Of a stretch of DNA of 64,000 nucleotides, positions 1-8,829 are shown piece after piece. Location of the stretch: contig CAVQYZ010000001.1 of NCBI GenBank assembly GCA_963718405.1, positions 1 to 64,000 on the forward strand. Direction: 5' to 3'. Both the position numbers and the translations under genes were made by a program. Within the stretch, counting starts at the first letter, position 1. Every line of letters begins with the position of its first letter. Source of the stretch: Bog-756 sp963718405. GTDB lineage: Bacteria; Actinomycetota; Acidimicrobiia; Acidimicrobiales; RAAP-2. The notes beneath the pieces were generated by a model. That model made no database searches. It saw nothing but the letters and a program-made list of their open reading frames with translations, and had not been told where the DNA came from.

Positions 1-1057
1 CGCCTCCTGTTCTGGTTACTTACCCACGGGGACTGTGGCCGGGATGGCAGCCACGCCGAATGGTGGCGGATACTGGATCACCAACAACGCAGGCCTGGTC
101 GTGTCCTGTGGCAATGCGCCGAATCTCGGATCGATCGGTTTCCCGTTGACCCAGCCAATCGTTGGCATCGCCGCCACTCTCAGCGGCGACGGCTTTTGGC
201 TAGTGGCCGCGGACGGTGGGATTTTCTCATTCGGCGACGCCCAGTTCTACGGGTCCCAGCCGGCTTCATCCCAACCAGCCCATTGTGGGCATGACGGCTA
301 CTCCGAACGGAGGCGGCTATTGGCTGGTGGCTGCCGACGGCGGAGTCTTCTCCTTCGGGAATGCCGAGTTCCAAGGTTCCACCGGTGCCATCCATCTCAA
401 CCAACCCGTGGTCGGGATGTCGTATGACCGAGCCTCCGGTGGCTACTGGCTGGTGGCATCGGACGGAGGAATCTTCGCCTTCGACGCCCCGTTCGATGGC
501 TCGATGGGAGGCATCCCCCTCAACAAGCCGGTTGTCGGTATGGCTACCACTCCTGGAGGTGGGTGGCTACTGGCTGGTGGCCGCCGACGGCGGGATCTTC
601 TCGTTCGGTGATGCAGCATTTCAGGGTTCGACCGGATCAATCATTCTCAATCGGCCGATCGTCGAGATGGCAGCCGACAATGCCACGGGCGGCTACTGGT
701 TCGTGGCATCAGATGGAGGGATCTTCGCCTTCGGGGCCCCGTTCTTCGGATCAGCGGTGGCGCCCCCGCCGCCGCCACCACCCAGCAGCCCGTTCTGCAG
801 TGTTTCGATGTCGGTCCCCAACCCAGCTAAGCACACAGTTGAGGTGGCGAACATTACGTCAAATGTTCCGTCAACTCCGCTCGTCCTCGTTGCGGAGTAC
901 AAGACCACCAATTCAACCTATAACGGAGTCACGAATCCCAGCGGGGGTGCCGCGATCCTCCTTCGATATCGGTTCGGCCACTAGCGGGCGGCCTGTGAAT
1001 GTCGAAGTGAGCATCGCAAATGTCGCTGCGTGTTCAACCAGTTTGACGCCTCAGTGA
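1..1057 (+). pseudogene. Secreted six-repeat protein, 5' partial, frameshifted
   Basis: The gene enters from the left edge and ends with TGA at 1055-1057. Six 42-residue repeats (GYWLVAADGG type) run from about 68 to 757. A proline-rich linker follows (about 760-790), then a C-terminal domain of about 90 residues with two cysteines (PFCSVSM near its start, ACSTSLTPQ at its end). The coding frame changes three times: around 255-275, at 563/564 and at 961/962. Each change moves the frame by +1, and the repeat pattern continues across it, so the protein was probably intact in the source cell. At 563/564 the extra base reads as GGG and GGT written together, both Gly. Function is unknown. By analogy with the other repeat proteins here it is probably extracellular; the N-terminus and any signal peptide lie outside the window. 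Confidence 0.7.
68..757 (+). repeat. Six 42-residue propeller-like repeats (copy set 1)
   Basis: Six units of about 126 bp, each beginning GYW or GFW and followed by V(A/G)xDGGIFxFG. A preceding half-unit (VAGMAATPNGG, about 40-67) could close the ring by supplying the missing outer strand. Two of the three frameshifts of this gene fall inside the repeats. Confidence 0.75.
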
Positions 1058-1439
1058 TGCCTGTCCTGACAAATGCGATTGGAGCGGATAGGTGAGCTTT
1101 CTTCGAGGCTTCCTGCCAAGCCCAGTCAGGCGAGCGATGCACCCGGTTCGAAGTTCCGCAGGGTCATTCAAACGGAAGGCAGCCCCTAAGTCCATCCGTA
1201 AGGTTCAGTAGACACGTCACCTGATTGGGACGACGACGACCAGGGCGGGACGGGCTGTGCGGAAAGGATTCTTCAAGTAACCACTATTTCAGCGGCTTCG
1301 TAGCAGCGTGCTGCGTGACTGAACTTGGTTTTCGCTCTCGGTATCCGCCACCTTGACCGTGAACCGTCGAGGTCGTGGAGGGCATACCGTTTTCGCTGAC
1401 ACGGCGAAACAGAACGCCGATGCCTCGTGCTTTCAGCCT
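1058..1439. other. Intergenic, no convincing feature
   Basis: Space between the stop of the repeat protein and the end of the convergent minus-strand gene. No ORF with protein-like composition, no clear terminator and no tRNA-like fold was seen. A GGTTCGAA string near 1147 resembles a tRNA T-loop but has no paired stem. Confidence 0.4.
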
Positions 1440-2257
1440 TTAAATGAGGTGATGGACCAGCTCGGGCAGGTACGTCGCCGCAACTCCTGAGAGTACGCCC
1501 CCGGGGAAAGCGCTTATCTGCGTGACCACCCAACGCAGCACTCTGCGCGAGGGCCTTGGGGGCGCGGAACTGGACTTCGAGTGTGTCGGCCACAGCTTGA
1601 AGTTGTGAGAGGTCCTCTGGATCTGTACCAGGGATGCCCGAGTCGATCGATCGTCGGAGGCTATCAAGCATTACCTCCAGTCTTCTCATATCGCCTATCG
1701 AGATCTGCATCCCCAATGCATCCCAAAGCCAATTGCCCAATGTTCGAACGGCACCACGAAAGTCCTGCGGGTCGAAGCGGAATGAAGCCGGGGTAGGTCC
1801 AACGTGCAACGTCACACTTACTGCCTGGGCCCGCAGGTTGGGTGGAAACCACGACCCTGGCTGCTGGTACAGATGGCCATTGGGAGCTGCTTTCGTAGCC
1901 CATCCCGGAACCACACCAGATGATCGCGTCGGGCGCCACACTGTCCTCGTACCCAGGCGGGACAATGCTGATTAACCCGTCATCGACGAGGGAGCCGGCA
2001 GCAGTCACCAAGTCACGAGCTTGCCATTCAGCCTCTCCAGTACCTCCGTCGTGTAGCAGAACACCAGGATTTCTTGAGAATCTTGTCACGAGAAATGGCA
2101 CTGCGAGTTTTGACACGGATCGAAGCCAGCCACGGACGTTTTGGGCGCCTCTATCTCCTATCCCCTGTGATGTCTCAGGGGGAGAGCAAGGCGGCGCACA
2201 CAGAACCGCGGGAAAGGGACCGCGGAACGCCGGGGACGGGCCGGCAAGGGGCGCCAC
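1440..2257 (-). pseudogene. Hypothetical protein, two frameshifts
   Basis: No family recognised. The plausible product is assembled from three frames on the minus strand: LVTAAGSLVDDGLISIVPPG in the first, the tract around GNWLWDALGMQISIGDM in the second, and WVVTQISAFPGGVLSG in the third, ending at 1440. The joins sit near 1913/1912 (TGT or TGG) and 1543/1542 (CAG or CAA, both Gln). Both are +1 shifts, so a repaired product of about 271 residues is likely. The start is uncertain: the first 40 residues from 2257 are proline-rich, lie in very G-rich DNA and may not be translated. The gene lies 85 bp downstream of a lipoprotein gene on the same strand. Confidence 0.4.
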
Positions 2258-2342
2258 CCGAACGGGGGGGCGGCGGAGCGGCGGGGCGGCGGCCTTGGGG
2301 GCTGGGGAGAATCGACCGCGTGGGCTGGGGGTGCTGGCCGGG

Positions 2343-2891
2343 CTAGGACCCGGCTTGGCAATTGGTAGTGGTCATGCGATGCAGCGCCGAGTCGTAAAGG
2401 CCACCGCAAATGCGAATTGCCACGCTGTGGTGAATTGTCGCGTTCGTAGTTGGCGGCACGATTCCCCCGACGACCACACTGACGCTCCCCGTCGTGGAGT
2501 GCAGCGGGGGAATCTGACTTACGAGGCATCCCGGAAGGTAGACGGCTCCCCAAATAGGCAAATCACGCAGATAGGCATTTGGGACTTCACCGAACAGCAA
2601 CTCAAGCGTATTGCAGAAAGAGCGAGGATTGACCTGAACGTCGGTCACGTTTCCGAGTGATGCCGTAGCCGTTGCCGAACTCTGGAGCAGCGACACGGCT
2701 GGAGTTGCCACATTCTGGGACGGCGACGTTTGTTGGGTCGTCACTGGGAGGTCAGCGGTAGCAAGCGTCTCGGACGGAGACACCTTCGGAGTGGTGATCT
2801 GGGGGGTTGCCTCTGGTCCTTGTGATGTGCAGCCCGCCAGCCCGGCGCAAATCACCCCCGCCGCCAGAACGCCTTTCAAGCGTCTACCCAT
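2343..2891 (-). CDS. Putative secreted lipoprotein
   Basis: The product is 182 residues from the ATG at 2891. The N-terminus is a classic lipoprotein signal: MGRRLK, a hydrophobic stretch, then lipobox LAGC with Cys21 as the lipidated residue. A Ser/Thr/Pro-rich linker (about residues 22-75) leads to a C-terminal part with four cysteines (SFCNTLE, LPGCLV, IRICGG, TTNCQ) that may form two disulfides. A longer frame exists upstream of 2891, but it lacks a signal and is proline/arginine-rich, so I chose the internal ATG. No known family; predicted anchored to the outer face of the membrane. It points toward the hypothetical gene at 1440-2257 and may share its transcript. Confidence 0.65.
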   Translation of the reverse strand: MGRRLKGVLAAGVICAGLAGCTSQGPEATPQITTPKVSPSETLATADLPVTTQQTSPSQNVATPAVSLLQSSATATASLGNVTDVQVNPRSFCNTLELLFGEVPNAYLRDLPIWGAVYLPGCLVSQIPPLHSTTGSVSVVVGGIVPPTTNATIHHSVAIRICGGLYDSALHRMTTTNCQAGS

Positions 2892-3335
2892 GACCCACAG
2901 TCTCCCACTTGCGCCAATCAGGTGCCTGCGCCTCAGAGGTCGGGGCCAGGGCCAATAAGCCCCTGGTAAACCGGTGTTCGGGGTCTCCCGTTGAACCCTG
3001 CGGCAGGGGTACGGTCGAACCATGGCGCGAATGTGACACTCCAGTACCTGCCGGACCATGGCAAGCGATCATTTCGGCACGATTACGCTCAGGGAATCGC
3101 GTGTACCGGGTCTTGCCGAAATCTGACCCCATCGGCGCCCATCCGAATGAGGTACGGACCATCGTCGAGGGTCTTGGCGAGTCGATCCTCCAGTGGCGAG
3201 AAGAGCCCGAGGTCCTTGAGTGGCGGCAGAGCGAGACCACCCGCCTGCCCCATCAGGTGCCAGCTAGCTGATTCAGGCTCGTCGCTTACCTAGAGACCTC
3301 GAGCTGTATCCGGTTCCGTTCGCTATCATCACCGG
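2892..3335. other. Divergent intergenic region, possible gene remnant
   Basis: 444 bp between two divergent genes. The plus-strand translation around 3120-3270 (PIGAHPNEVRTIVEGLG and on) looks somewhat protein-like but has no start signal and cannot be linked in frame to a good N-terminus. It could be a remnant or chance. Promoters for both flanking genes must lie here; no confident -35/-10 pair was found. Confidence 0.25.
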
Positions 3336-4280
3336 ATGTCGACGGAACTTCCTCCTGCGGATTGGTATCCGGATCCGGGCGGGACCGGTCAGCTCCGGTA
3401 TTGGGATGGTGCGGTCTGGACTGAGGACCTGACGGCCATCTCGCCAATGCCGGCGCCTGCGCTGCGAGGCGGAACGCCGATCGGTAAGCAACTTCTCCGG
3501 GCGTCGCTGGCACTCTTCCGTCAGAACCGGAGAATGATCTGGCTACCGGTCCTGTCCGGTGTGACCTCGGCTGTGGCCTTTATGGCCATCTCGGGAGTAG
3601 TGGCTGTGCCCCTGTGGCGAGCTTACGGTGCATCACCATGGGACGTCTTCTATCTCGTCCCGGGCATCATGGCTTCGACCTTCGTCAGTGTGTACTTCAA
3701 TGTGGCGCTGGCATTCGCAGCAAATGAGCAGATCGAGGGGCGGACCATCACGGTCCGTCAGGCCCTCGGTCTGGCGTGGTCACGGCGCCGCGTGGTCTTC
3801 AGCTGGGCGCTGTTGGCTGGAGTCGTCGGAGTACTCATCCAGGCAATCGAAAGCCGACTCGGTGTATTCGGGCGGCTGTTGGGCTTCCTCGGCGGATTGG
3901 CATGGGCCGTGGCGACTTTCCTGGTCATCCCGGTATTGGCCTTCGAAGACGTCGGTCCGATCGAGGCACTGAAGCAATCGTCCCATCTGATCAAGACAAC
4001 CTTCGGGACCATCGCTCGGGGTGCCCTGCGGTTCGGGCTGCTGCTCCTCGGCTGGATCCTTCTGGCCTTGGCGGTCATAGTCGCAGGCGTCGTGGTAGCC
4101 GTGGCCGGCCTGCCAGCGCTCGGTGTATCGATCGCCGTGCTCGGGGTCATCGGCGTTTTCATAGTCTCCATGTACCTCGCGGCGGCAGGTATGTACATGC
4201 GCACGATCCTGTACCGCTATGCGACCAACAAACCACTGCCCAACCTCGGCTTGGATCTCTCCCGTACGTTCCAGCGCTGA
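3336..4280 (+). CDS. DUF2510-containing polytopic membrane protein
   Basis: The product is 314 residues. Residues 6-32 match the DUF2510 pattern, a short Trp-rich motif (ADWYPDPGG, LRYWDGAVWT) common at the N-terminus of actinobacterial membrane proteins. The rest is strongly hydrophobic with about five or six predicted helices, near residues 68-92, 105-130, 152-172, 178-200, 228-255 and 258-285, like the DUF6159 family of uncharacterised integral membrane proteins. The frame is intact. It has no close neighbour on the same strand and probably forms its own transcript. Function unknown; location is the cytoplasmic membrane. Confidence 0.75.
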   Translation: MSTELPPADWYPDPGGTGQLRYWDGAVWTEDLTAISPMPAPALRGGTPIGKQLLRASLALFRQNRRMIWLPVLSGVTSAVAFMAISGVVAVPLWRAYGASPWDVFYLVPGIMASTFVSVYFNVALAFAANEQIEGRTITVRQALGLAWSRRRVVFSWALLAGVVGVLIQAIESRLGVFGRLLGFLGGLAWAVATFLVIPVLAFEDVGPIEALKQSSHLIKTTFGTIARGALRFGLLLLGWILLALAVIVAGVVVAVAGLPALGVSIAVLGVIGVFIVSMYLAAAGMYMRTILYRYATNKPLPNLGLDLSRTFQR

Positions 4281-4393
4281 CTGGTAATCAGGCCGCGTAG
4301 ACGCCCGCTGTCTTCATTCAGGAGAGTGGCTGGTATGTCCTGCCGAGCCGGTGATTCGGGATACCTGCCATATCAGGGCCACGAACCAGGTGG

Positions 4394-4813
4394 CTACACA
4401 ACCCGACCGTCGGCTGGGCGTTCTGCAAAGTGCCACAGAACGCCGCACGGGTCGACCACGTAAGCAATCCTTAGCCCCCACGGTTGCATCGCCGGCTCCT
4501 TCGGGGTCGCTACACCGAATCGGCCTGGCAGATCGAGGGACGAGATGCGAGTCCACCAAGCATCGAGGTCGTCTACAAGTAGCTGCATCATGAAGTTCTC
4601 CGCATATTGCTTTTGGTAAAACCGAGTGAGGATAAATTCGCTCTCCCCGGTCGCGAAGATGGCAACATCGCCTTCCAGCACCATTGTGAATCCGAGTGCC
4701 AGATAGAACGCCTTACTGGCCTCGAAGTCCTCGGTTGGGAGGAACGCTCTTGCTCGTTCAGTCCCGCTGGGTACCGTGGGGGCTCCGGCTTCAGATTTCG
4801 CTGACTGGCTCAT
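4394..4813 (-). CDS. VOC (glyoxalase/bleomycin-resistance) family protein
   Basis: The product is 139 residues from ATG 4813; an upstream TTG at 4852 is less likely. The fold signature is clear: RARAFLPTEDFEASKAFYLA at the first beta-alpha unit, then a strand with FILTRF, MMQLLVDDLDAWW opening the second half, and PWGLRIAYVVDPCGVLWHF at the end. VOC proteins bind a metal or small ligand between paired beta-alpha modules; substrates range from glyoxals to antibiotics and cannot be deduced here. Length is normal for a single-domain member. The typical metal residues are only partly visible (the His near the C-terminus is present), so it may be a binding protein rather than an enzyme. Confidence 0.7.
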   Translation of the reverse strand: MSQSAKSEAGAPTVPSGTERARAFLPTEDFEASKAFYLALGFTMVLEGDVAIFATGESEFILTRFYQKQYAENFMMQLLVDDLDAWWTRISSLDLPGRFGVATPKEPAMQPWGLRIAYVVDPCGVLWHFAERPADGRVV

Positions 4814-4928
4814 GCACAAGATGGTAGGGACGCTTGCGGATTCACGGGACAAGTGGTCCTCGACCCGGTGTTCAGGCGCACCTGCACCGCCTCAACCTGC
4901 TCATCGGGCGACTGGCGTGGTGCACGGA

Positions 4929-5923
4929 TTAGGTGACGGTGACTCGTTGGGGCCCTTGCCCCACCTTCACCGTCTTTACCACTTTGTTTGTGGCGGTATC
5001 GATGATGCTCACGGTGTCGGAACCGGTGTTCGTGACGAGGGCATCGCTTCCATCAGGAGTGAAGGCAACCCATTGTGGCTCTCTACCGACCCCCACCGTT
5101 TTCACTACTTGTTCCGTGGCGGTATTGATTACGCTCACGGTGTCGGAACCCCAATCGGCAGCGTAGGCGTCCTTCCCGTTCGGGGTGATGGCGATCCCCT
5201 GGGGCTGGCTGGTGACAAAAGGCACCGTTTTCACCACGGCGTTGCTGGACGTGCTGATAACGCTCACCGAAAGTGCGAACTGGTTGGTCACGTAGGCATC
5301 GTGCCCATTCGGGGTAATCGCGATTGCGAAAGGAGAAAGTCCAACCGCAACGGTCTTCACTACCGTGTTTGTTGATGTCCTAATGACGCTCACCGTGTTG
5401 GAACCGTAGTTAGTCACGTAGGCGTCCTCCCCGTTGGGAGCGATGGCCACTGACGAGGGAAAAAGACCAACGTCGACCGTCTTCACTACCTTGTTGGTGG
5501 AAATGCTGATCACGGTCACCGTGTTCAACGACTCGTTCGTGACGTATGCGTAGCTCCCGTTGGGGGTAATGACGACAGCAGAAGGGTACAGGCCGACCGC
5601 GATCGTTCTGGTCACCGTGTTGGTGGAGGTCCTGATGACACTCACGTTGCCGGAGTCGTAGTTGGTCACGTATGCGTAGCTCCCGTTGGGGGTTACGGCT
5701 ACCCCCGTGGGACTGTCACCGACGCCTACCGTCTTCACCACCTTGTTGGTGGCGGTGTTCAAAACGCTCACGGTGTTTGAACCGGCATTGGTCAAGTAGG
5801 CGAGAGGGTCGTCCCGGCAGCCGCTTGCGGCGCTCCTACGGGCACAAAGGCCACCACCGCGATCCCAGCCACACCGACCATCGCCGCTAATCGTGTCAAT
5901 CGGAGCCCAATTAATCCCACCAT
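4929..5923 (-). CDS. Secreted YVTN-type beta-propeller, one frameshift
   Basis: Seven repeats of about 42 residues with the pattern YVTNxxSNTVSVIxTxTNxVVKTV define a YVTN/40-residue propeller (PQQ-dependent alcohol dehydrogenase/surface-layer type). The signal peptide is encoded in another frame from ATG 5923 (MVGLIGLRLTRLAAM, ending near APQAAAG). The two parts meet near 5806, where one base appears to be missing: restored, it reads TTLS-AYLTNAG. That is a -1 change, unlike the +1 changes elsewhere. Repaired length is about 331 residues. A GGGGGG run a few bases upstream of 5923 may act as the ribosome site. Likely an exported protein of unknown binding function, divergent from the PQQ-like gene at 6137. 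Confidence 0.7.
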
Positions 5924-6136
5924 TTCGGCACCCCCCGTATTGGGACCAACGCTAGCCGACGAAGCAATCGATCCCCGTCTGCCACGCCTAGCCCGAAAGT
6001 GCCGGCCGAGGGCGCTAGCTCTCGGCGAGCAATCATGGGCGCCACACTCTCGGTGTTCAGGAGCACCCACTCGGCCCAAGCGTAGACAGGTGCCCCCCAC
6101 TGGTTCTATCGTCAAGCGGGAGACGAGGAGGCGGCC

Positions 6137-8371
6137 ATGTCTGCAAGCAAACGGTTTGTAATGGTGATGGCGGCGACGGCTCTCGCTGCGATTACCACCG
6201 GATCGGCGGTACTGTTTGGAGGGGTAGGTGCGGCAGGAGCGCGGCCGAACGCGGCCCGGCCTTTGGCGGTGACAACATCGGACTGGACTACCTTCGACCA
6301 GAACAACCTCCGGACCGGCGTTGACCCATCGGGCAACTCGTTCTCTCCGGCCACCCAGGCGTGGCAGTCGCCCGAGCTCGATGGCCATCTGTTCGGTCAA
6401 CCGCTGGTCTTTGGCGGAAGGGTCTATGTCGCCACGGAGAACGACACCGTCTACGCCCTGGCCGCCGACACGGGGGCGACCCTCTGGTCCAATCACCTGG
6501 CCACCGCGGTCCAGGCCTCCGCACTGCCCTGCGGTGACATCGCTCCGACGGTTGGTATCACCTCGACCCCGGTCATCGACCCGACCCGCTCAGAGATCTT
6601 CGTGGTGGCCGACGAGGCGGCCCCCTCCCCGCAGATCGCCTCCCATCACCTGATCGGGCTGAATCTCTACAATGGCGCAGTCCTGCTCGACGAGGTCATC
6701 GACCCACCGGGCACCCAGCCCGCCACCGAGCTCCAGCGGGTGTCGCTGGCTCTCGACCGGGGCCATGTGATTATCGGCCTGGGAGGGAATTCCGGTGACT
6801 GTGGTCAATACCACGGACTGGTGATCTCAGCTCCCGAGGACGGCTCGCCCCCCGCCACCTATGTCGTGGCCGACTTCCCCGCAGACAAGCAGGGGGCGGT
6901 GTGGATGGGCGGTGCGGCCCCGGCCATTGACGCCCAGGGAAACATCTGGGTATCCACGGGGAACAGCGCTTTCTTCAATTCGACCGATCCCTACGATGGA
7001 AGCGACGGAGTCCTCAAGCTCAGCCCGTCGCTGAAACTCCTCGACTTCTTCGCCCCGACGACCTGGTACCACGACAACGCCGACGACTTCGACCTGTCCA
7101 CGGCCCCGGCAATCCTGCCCAATGGGCTCGTCTTTGTGGCCGGCAAGTCGTGGAGTGCCTACACCCTGAATGAATCGCACCTCGGCCACGTCGGCGGCCA
7201 ACTCCAGACCACGCACGACTTCTGCAGCAACGATCCGGACGGCGGGATCGCCGATCTCAACGGCCTCCTAATCGTTCCGTGCAGCGACGGTCTCCGGGCG
7301 GTGAGGCCGACGGCGTCGTCGCCTCCGAAGGCGATCTGGAAGACTTCGAGCGGAGTCAACGACTCAGCCATCATCGCCGGCGGGTTGGTCTGGTCGATTG
7401 CCAACGGCATCGACGGAAATATCGGCGCTCTCGACGCTCTGAATCCCAAAACCGGTGCCGTGGTCCAGCACTTCAACTTCTGTTGCTCGGCGTCCCACTT
7501 CCCATCGCCTTCGGCCGCCGACGGACTGATTCTGGTGCCTGCCGGTTCTCACATCCATGCCCTGATGGGCCCGGCTGGACTTCCTGGACCGCCCTCGCCG
7601 GCACCCAGTTCGGCCTACGACCTGGTGGCCAGTGACGGTGGCCTGTTCGCTTTCGGCGGGGCCGGCTTCTACGGATCCACCGGTTCGCTGGCCCTGAACC
7701 GACCGGTCGTGGGCATGGCGGCCACTCCGGACGGAAAGGGCTACTGGTTAGTGGCGTCGGACGGCGGGATCTTTGCCTTCGGAGACGCAGGCTTCTACGG
7801 CTCCACGGGATCGCTCATCTTGAATCAGCCCATTGTGGGGATGGCCGCGACCCCGGACGGAAAGGGCTACTGGTTAGTGGCGTCGGACGGCGGGATCTTT
7901 GCCTTCGGAGACGCACGCTTCTACGGCTCCACAGGATCGCTCATTTTGAATCAGCCCATTGTGGGGATGGCCAGGACCCCTGATGGCAAGGGCTACTGGC
8001 TGGTGGCCAGCGACGGGGGGATCTTCGCGTTCGGTGACGCCGGCTTTTACGGATCGACCGGCAGCATCCACCTCAACAAGCCGATGGTCGGGATGGCCGT
8101 CACCCCGGATGGCCGGGGCTACTGGATGGTGGCGTCCGACGGGGGGATCTTCAACGTCGGCGATGCGGGATTCTACGGATCGACCGGTGCGATCGCCCTC
8201 AACGAGCCAGTCGTCGGCATGGCTAGCACCTCGGACGGGGGTGGCTATTGGTTAGTGGCCAGCGACGGAGGGATCTTCTCCTTCGGTGACGCGATCTTCC
8301 ATGGCTCCACCGGCGCGATCGTTCTCAACAGACCCATCGTGGGGATGGCCACCACGTCGTTAGCTTCCTAG
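6137..8371 (+). CDS. Secreted PQQ-like propeller with six-repeat C-terminal domain
   Basis: The product is 744 residues, intact. Start ATG 6137 has a strong AGGAGG six bases upstream. A signal peptide covers about residues 1-36. Residues about 50-485 resemble pyrrolo-quinoline quinone-like (PQQ_2) propellers, as in TTFDQNNLRTG, GRVYVATENDTVYALAADTG and VGITSTPVID. I see no catalytic evidence for a quinoprotein dehydrogenase. From 7615 to the stop come six 42-residue repeats. The neighbouring gene at 8830 is a close paralogue over the full length (748 residues after repair). A GC-rich hairpin starts eight bases after the stop. Probably an extracellular or cell-surface binding protein; substrate unknown. 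Confidence 0.8.
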   Translation: MSASKRFVMVMAATALAAITTGSAVLFGGVGAAGARPNAARPLAVTTSDWTTFDQNNLRTGVDPSGNSFSPATQAWQSPELDGHLFGQPLVFGGRVYVATENDTVYALAADTGATLWSNHLATAVQASALPCGDIAPTVGITSTPVIDPTRSEIFVVADEAAPSPQIASHHLIGLNLYNGAVLLDEVIDPPGTQPATELQRVSLALDRGHVIIGLGGNSGDCGQYHGLVISAPEDGSPPATYVVADFPADKQGAVWMGGAAPAIDAQGNIWVSTGNSAFFNSTDPYDGSDGVLKLSPSLKLLDFFAPTTWYHDNADDFDLSTAPAILPNGLVFVAGKSWSAYTLNESHLGHVGGQLQTTHDFCSNDPDGGIADLNGLLIVPCSDGLRAVRPTASSPPKAIWKTSSGVNDSAIIAGGLVWSIANGIDGNIGALDALNPKTGAVVQHFNFCCSASHFPSPSAADGLILVPAGSHIHALMGPAGLPGPPSPAPSSAYDLVASDGGLFAFGGAGFYGSTGSLALNRPVVGMAATPDGKGYWLVASDGGIFAFGDAGFYGSTGSLILNQPIVGMAATPDGKGYWLVASDGGIFAFGDARFYGSTGSLILNQPIVGMARTPDGKGYWLVASDGGIFAFGDAGFYGSTGSIHLNKPMVGMAVTPDGRGYWMVASDGGIFNVGDAGFYGSTGAIALNEPVVGMASTSDGGGYWLVASDGGIFSFGDAIFHGSTGAIVLNRPIVGMATTSLAS
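7615..8371 (+). repeat. Six 42-residue repeats (copy set 2)
   Basis: Six tandem units of 126 bp. The second and third units (about 7741-7992) are nearly identical in DNA, differing at a handful of positions, which indicates recent unit-level duplication or gene conversion. The set ends part-way through the sixth unit with MATTSLAS. Confidence 0.85.
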
Positions 8372-8378
8372 ATCCAGA

Positions 8379-8411
8379 GCGGTTATCCCTTGATGATCTA
8401 GGGATGACCGC
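8379..8411 (+). terminator. Hairpin after the PQQ-like gene, candidate terminator
   Basis: The arms GCGGTTATCCCT (8379-8390) and AGGGATGACCGC (8400-8411) pair fully in RNA if one U-G wobble is allowed, with a nine-base loop. It lies eight bases after the stop at 8371. No T-run follows, so it may be a weak or T-less terminator; it could also be an inverted repeat from the adjacent transposase remnant. Confidence 0.45.
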
Positions 8412-8449
8412 TGGGATGTCGTTCATGGCGTGACGTTGAGGTAGGCCGG

Positions 8450-8700
8450 TTATCCACACGCCCACTGGTGCCGTTCGTTCCGAGGCACCCAATATCGATT
8501 CCTGCACCCGCTGGAGTTGCAGCTTGGTCTCGATGCCCTTCTGGGCCGCCACAAGCCGTTTGAGCGTCTGGTGGAACCGCTCGACCTTGCCGCAGGTCTG
8601 GGGATGGTACCGACGGGAGTGCTTGGCCGTGATGCCGAGGGCGAAGAGCTCTTGTTCGACCACCCCCTCCAGGTGGGTGCGGCCACCCAAGTCCAGGCTG
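8450..8700 (-). pseudogene. Transposase fragment (IS481/rve type)
   Basis: A short stretch read on the minus strand (8672 down to 8553) contains the typical end of a DDE integrase catalytic core: LGITAKHSRRYHPQTCGKVE followed by RFHQTLKRL. In IS481-type transposases the E of KVERFH is the last catalytic acidic residue. Everything upstream (the two catalytic Asp residues, the helix-turn-helix) is missing, and the downstream reading decays into unrelated sequence, so this is a dead remnant. It sits between two paralogous PQQ-like genes and may mark the event that duplicated them. Confidence 0.7.
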
Positions 8701-8829
8701 GCGAGCGAGCGCTCCATCCTCGGCCTCACCTTCTTATGGACCGATCCGCCCGGTTGCACCTTCGAGCTAGCGCGCTCAGACGGCTTACTCTAGAGTGCCT
8801 GTGAGCTCAAGCCCTTCTGGGAGGCGGAT

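Noticed and set aside
1140..1165. GGTTCGAA resembling a tRNA T-loop
   Set aside because: No flanking five-base stem and no anticodon arm upstream.
2158..2340. G-rich tract resembling a regulatory or quadruplex element
   Set aside because: Low-complexity GC sequence only; no regular spacing of G runs.
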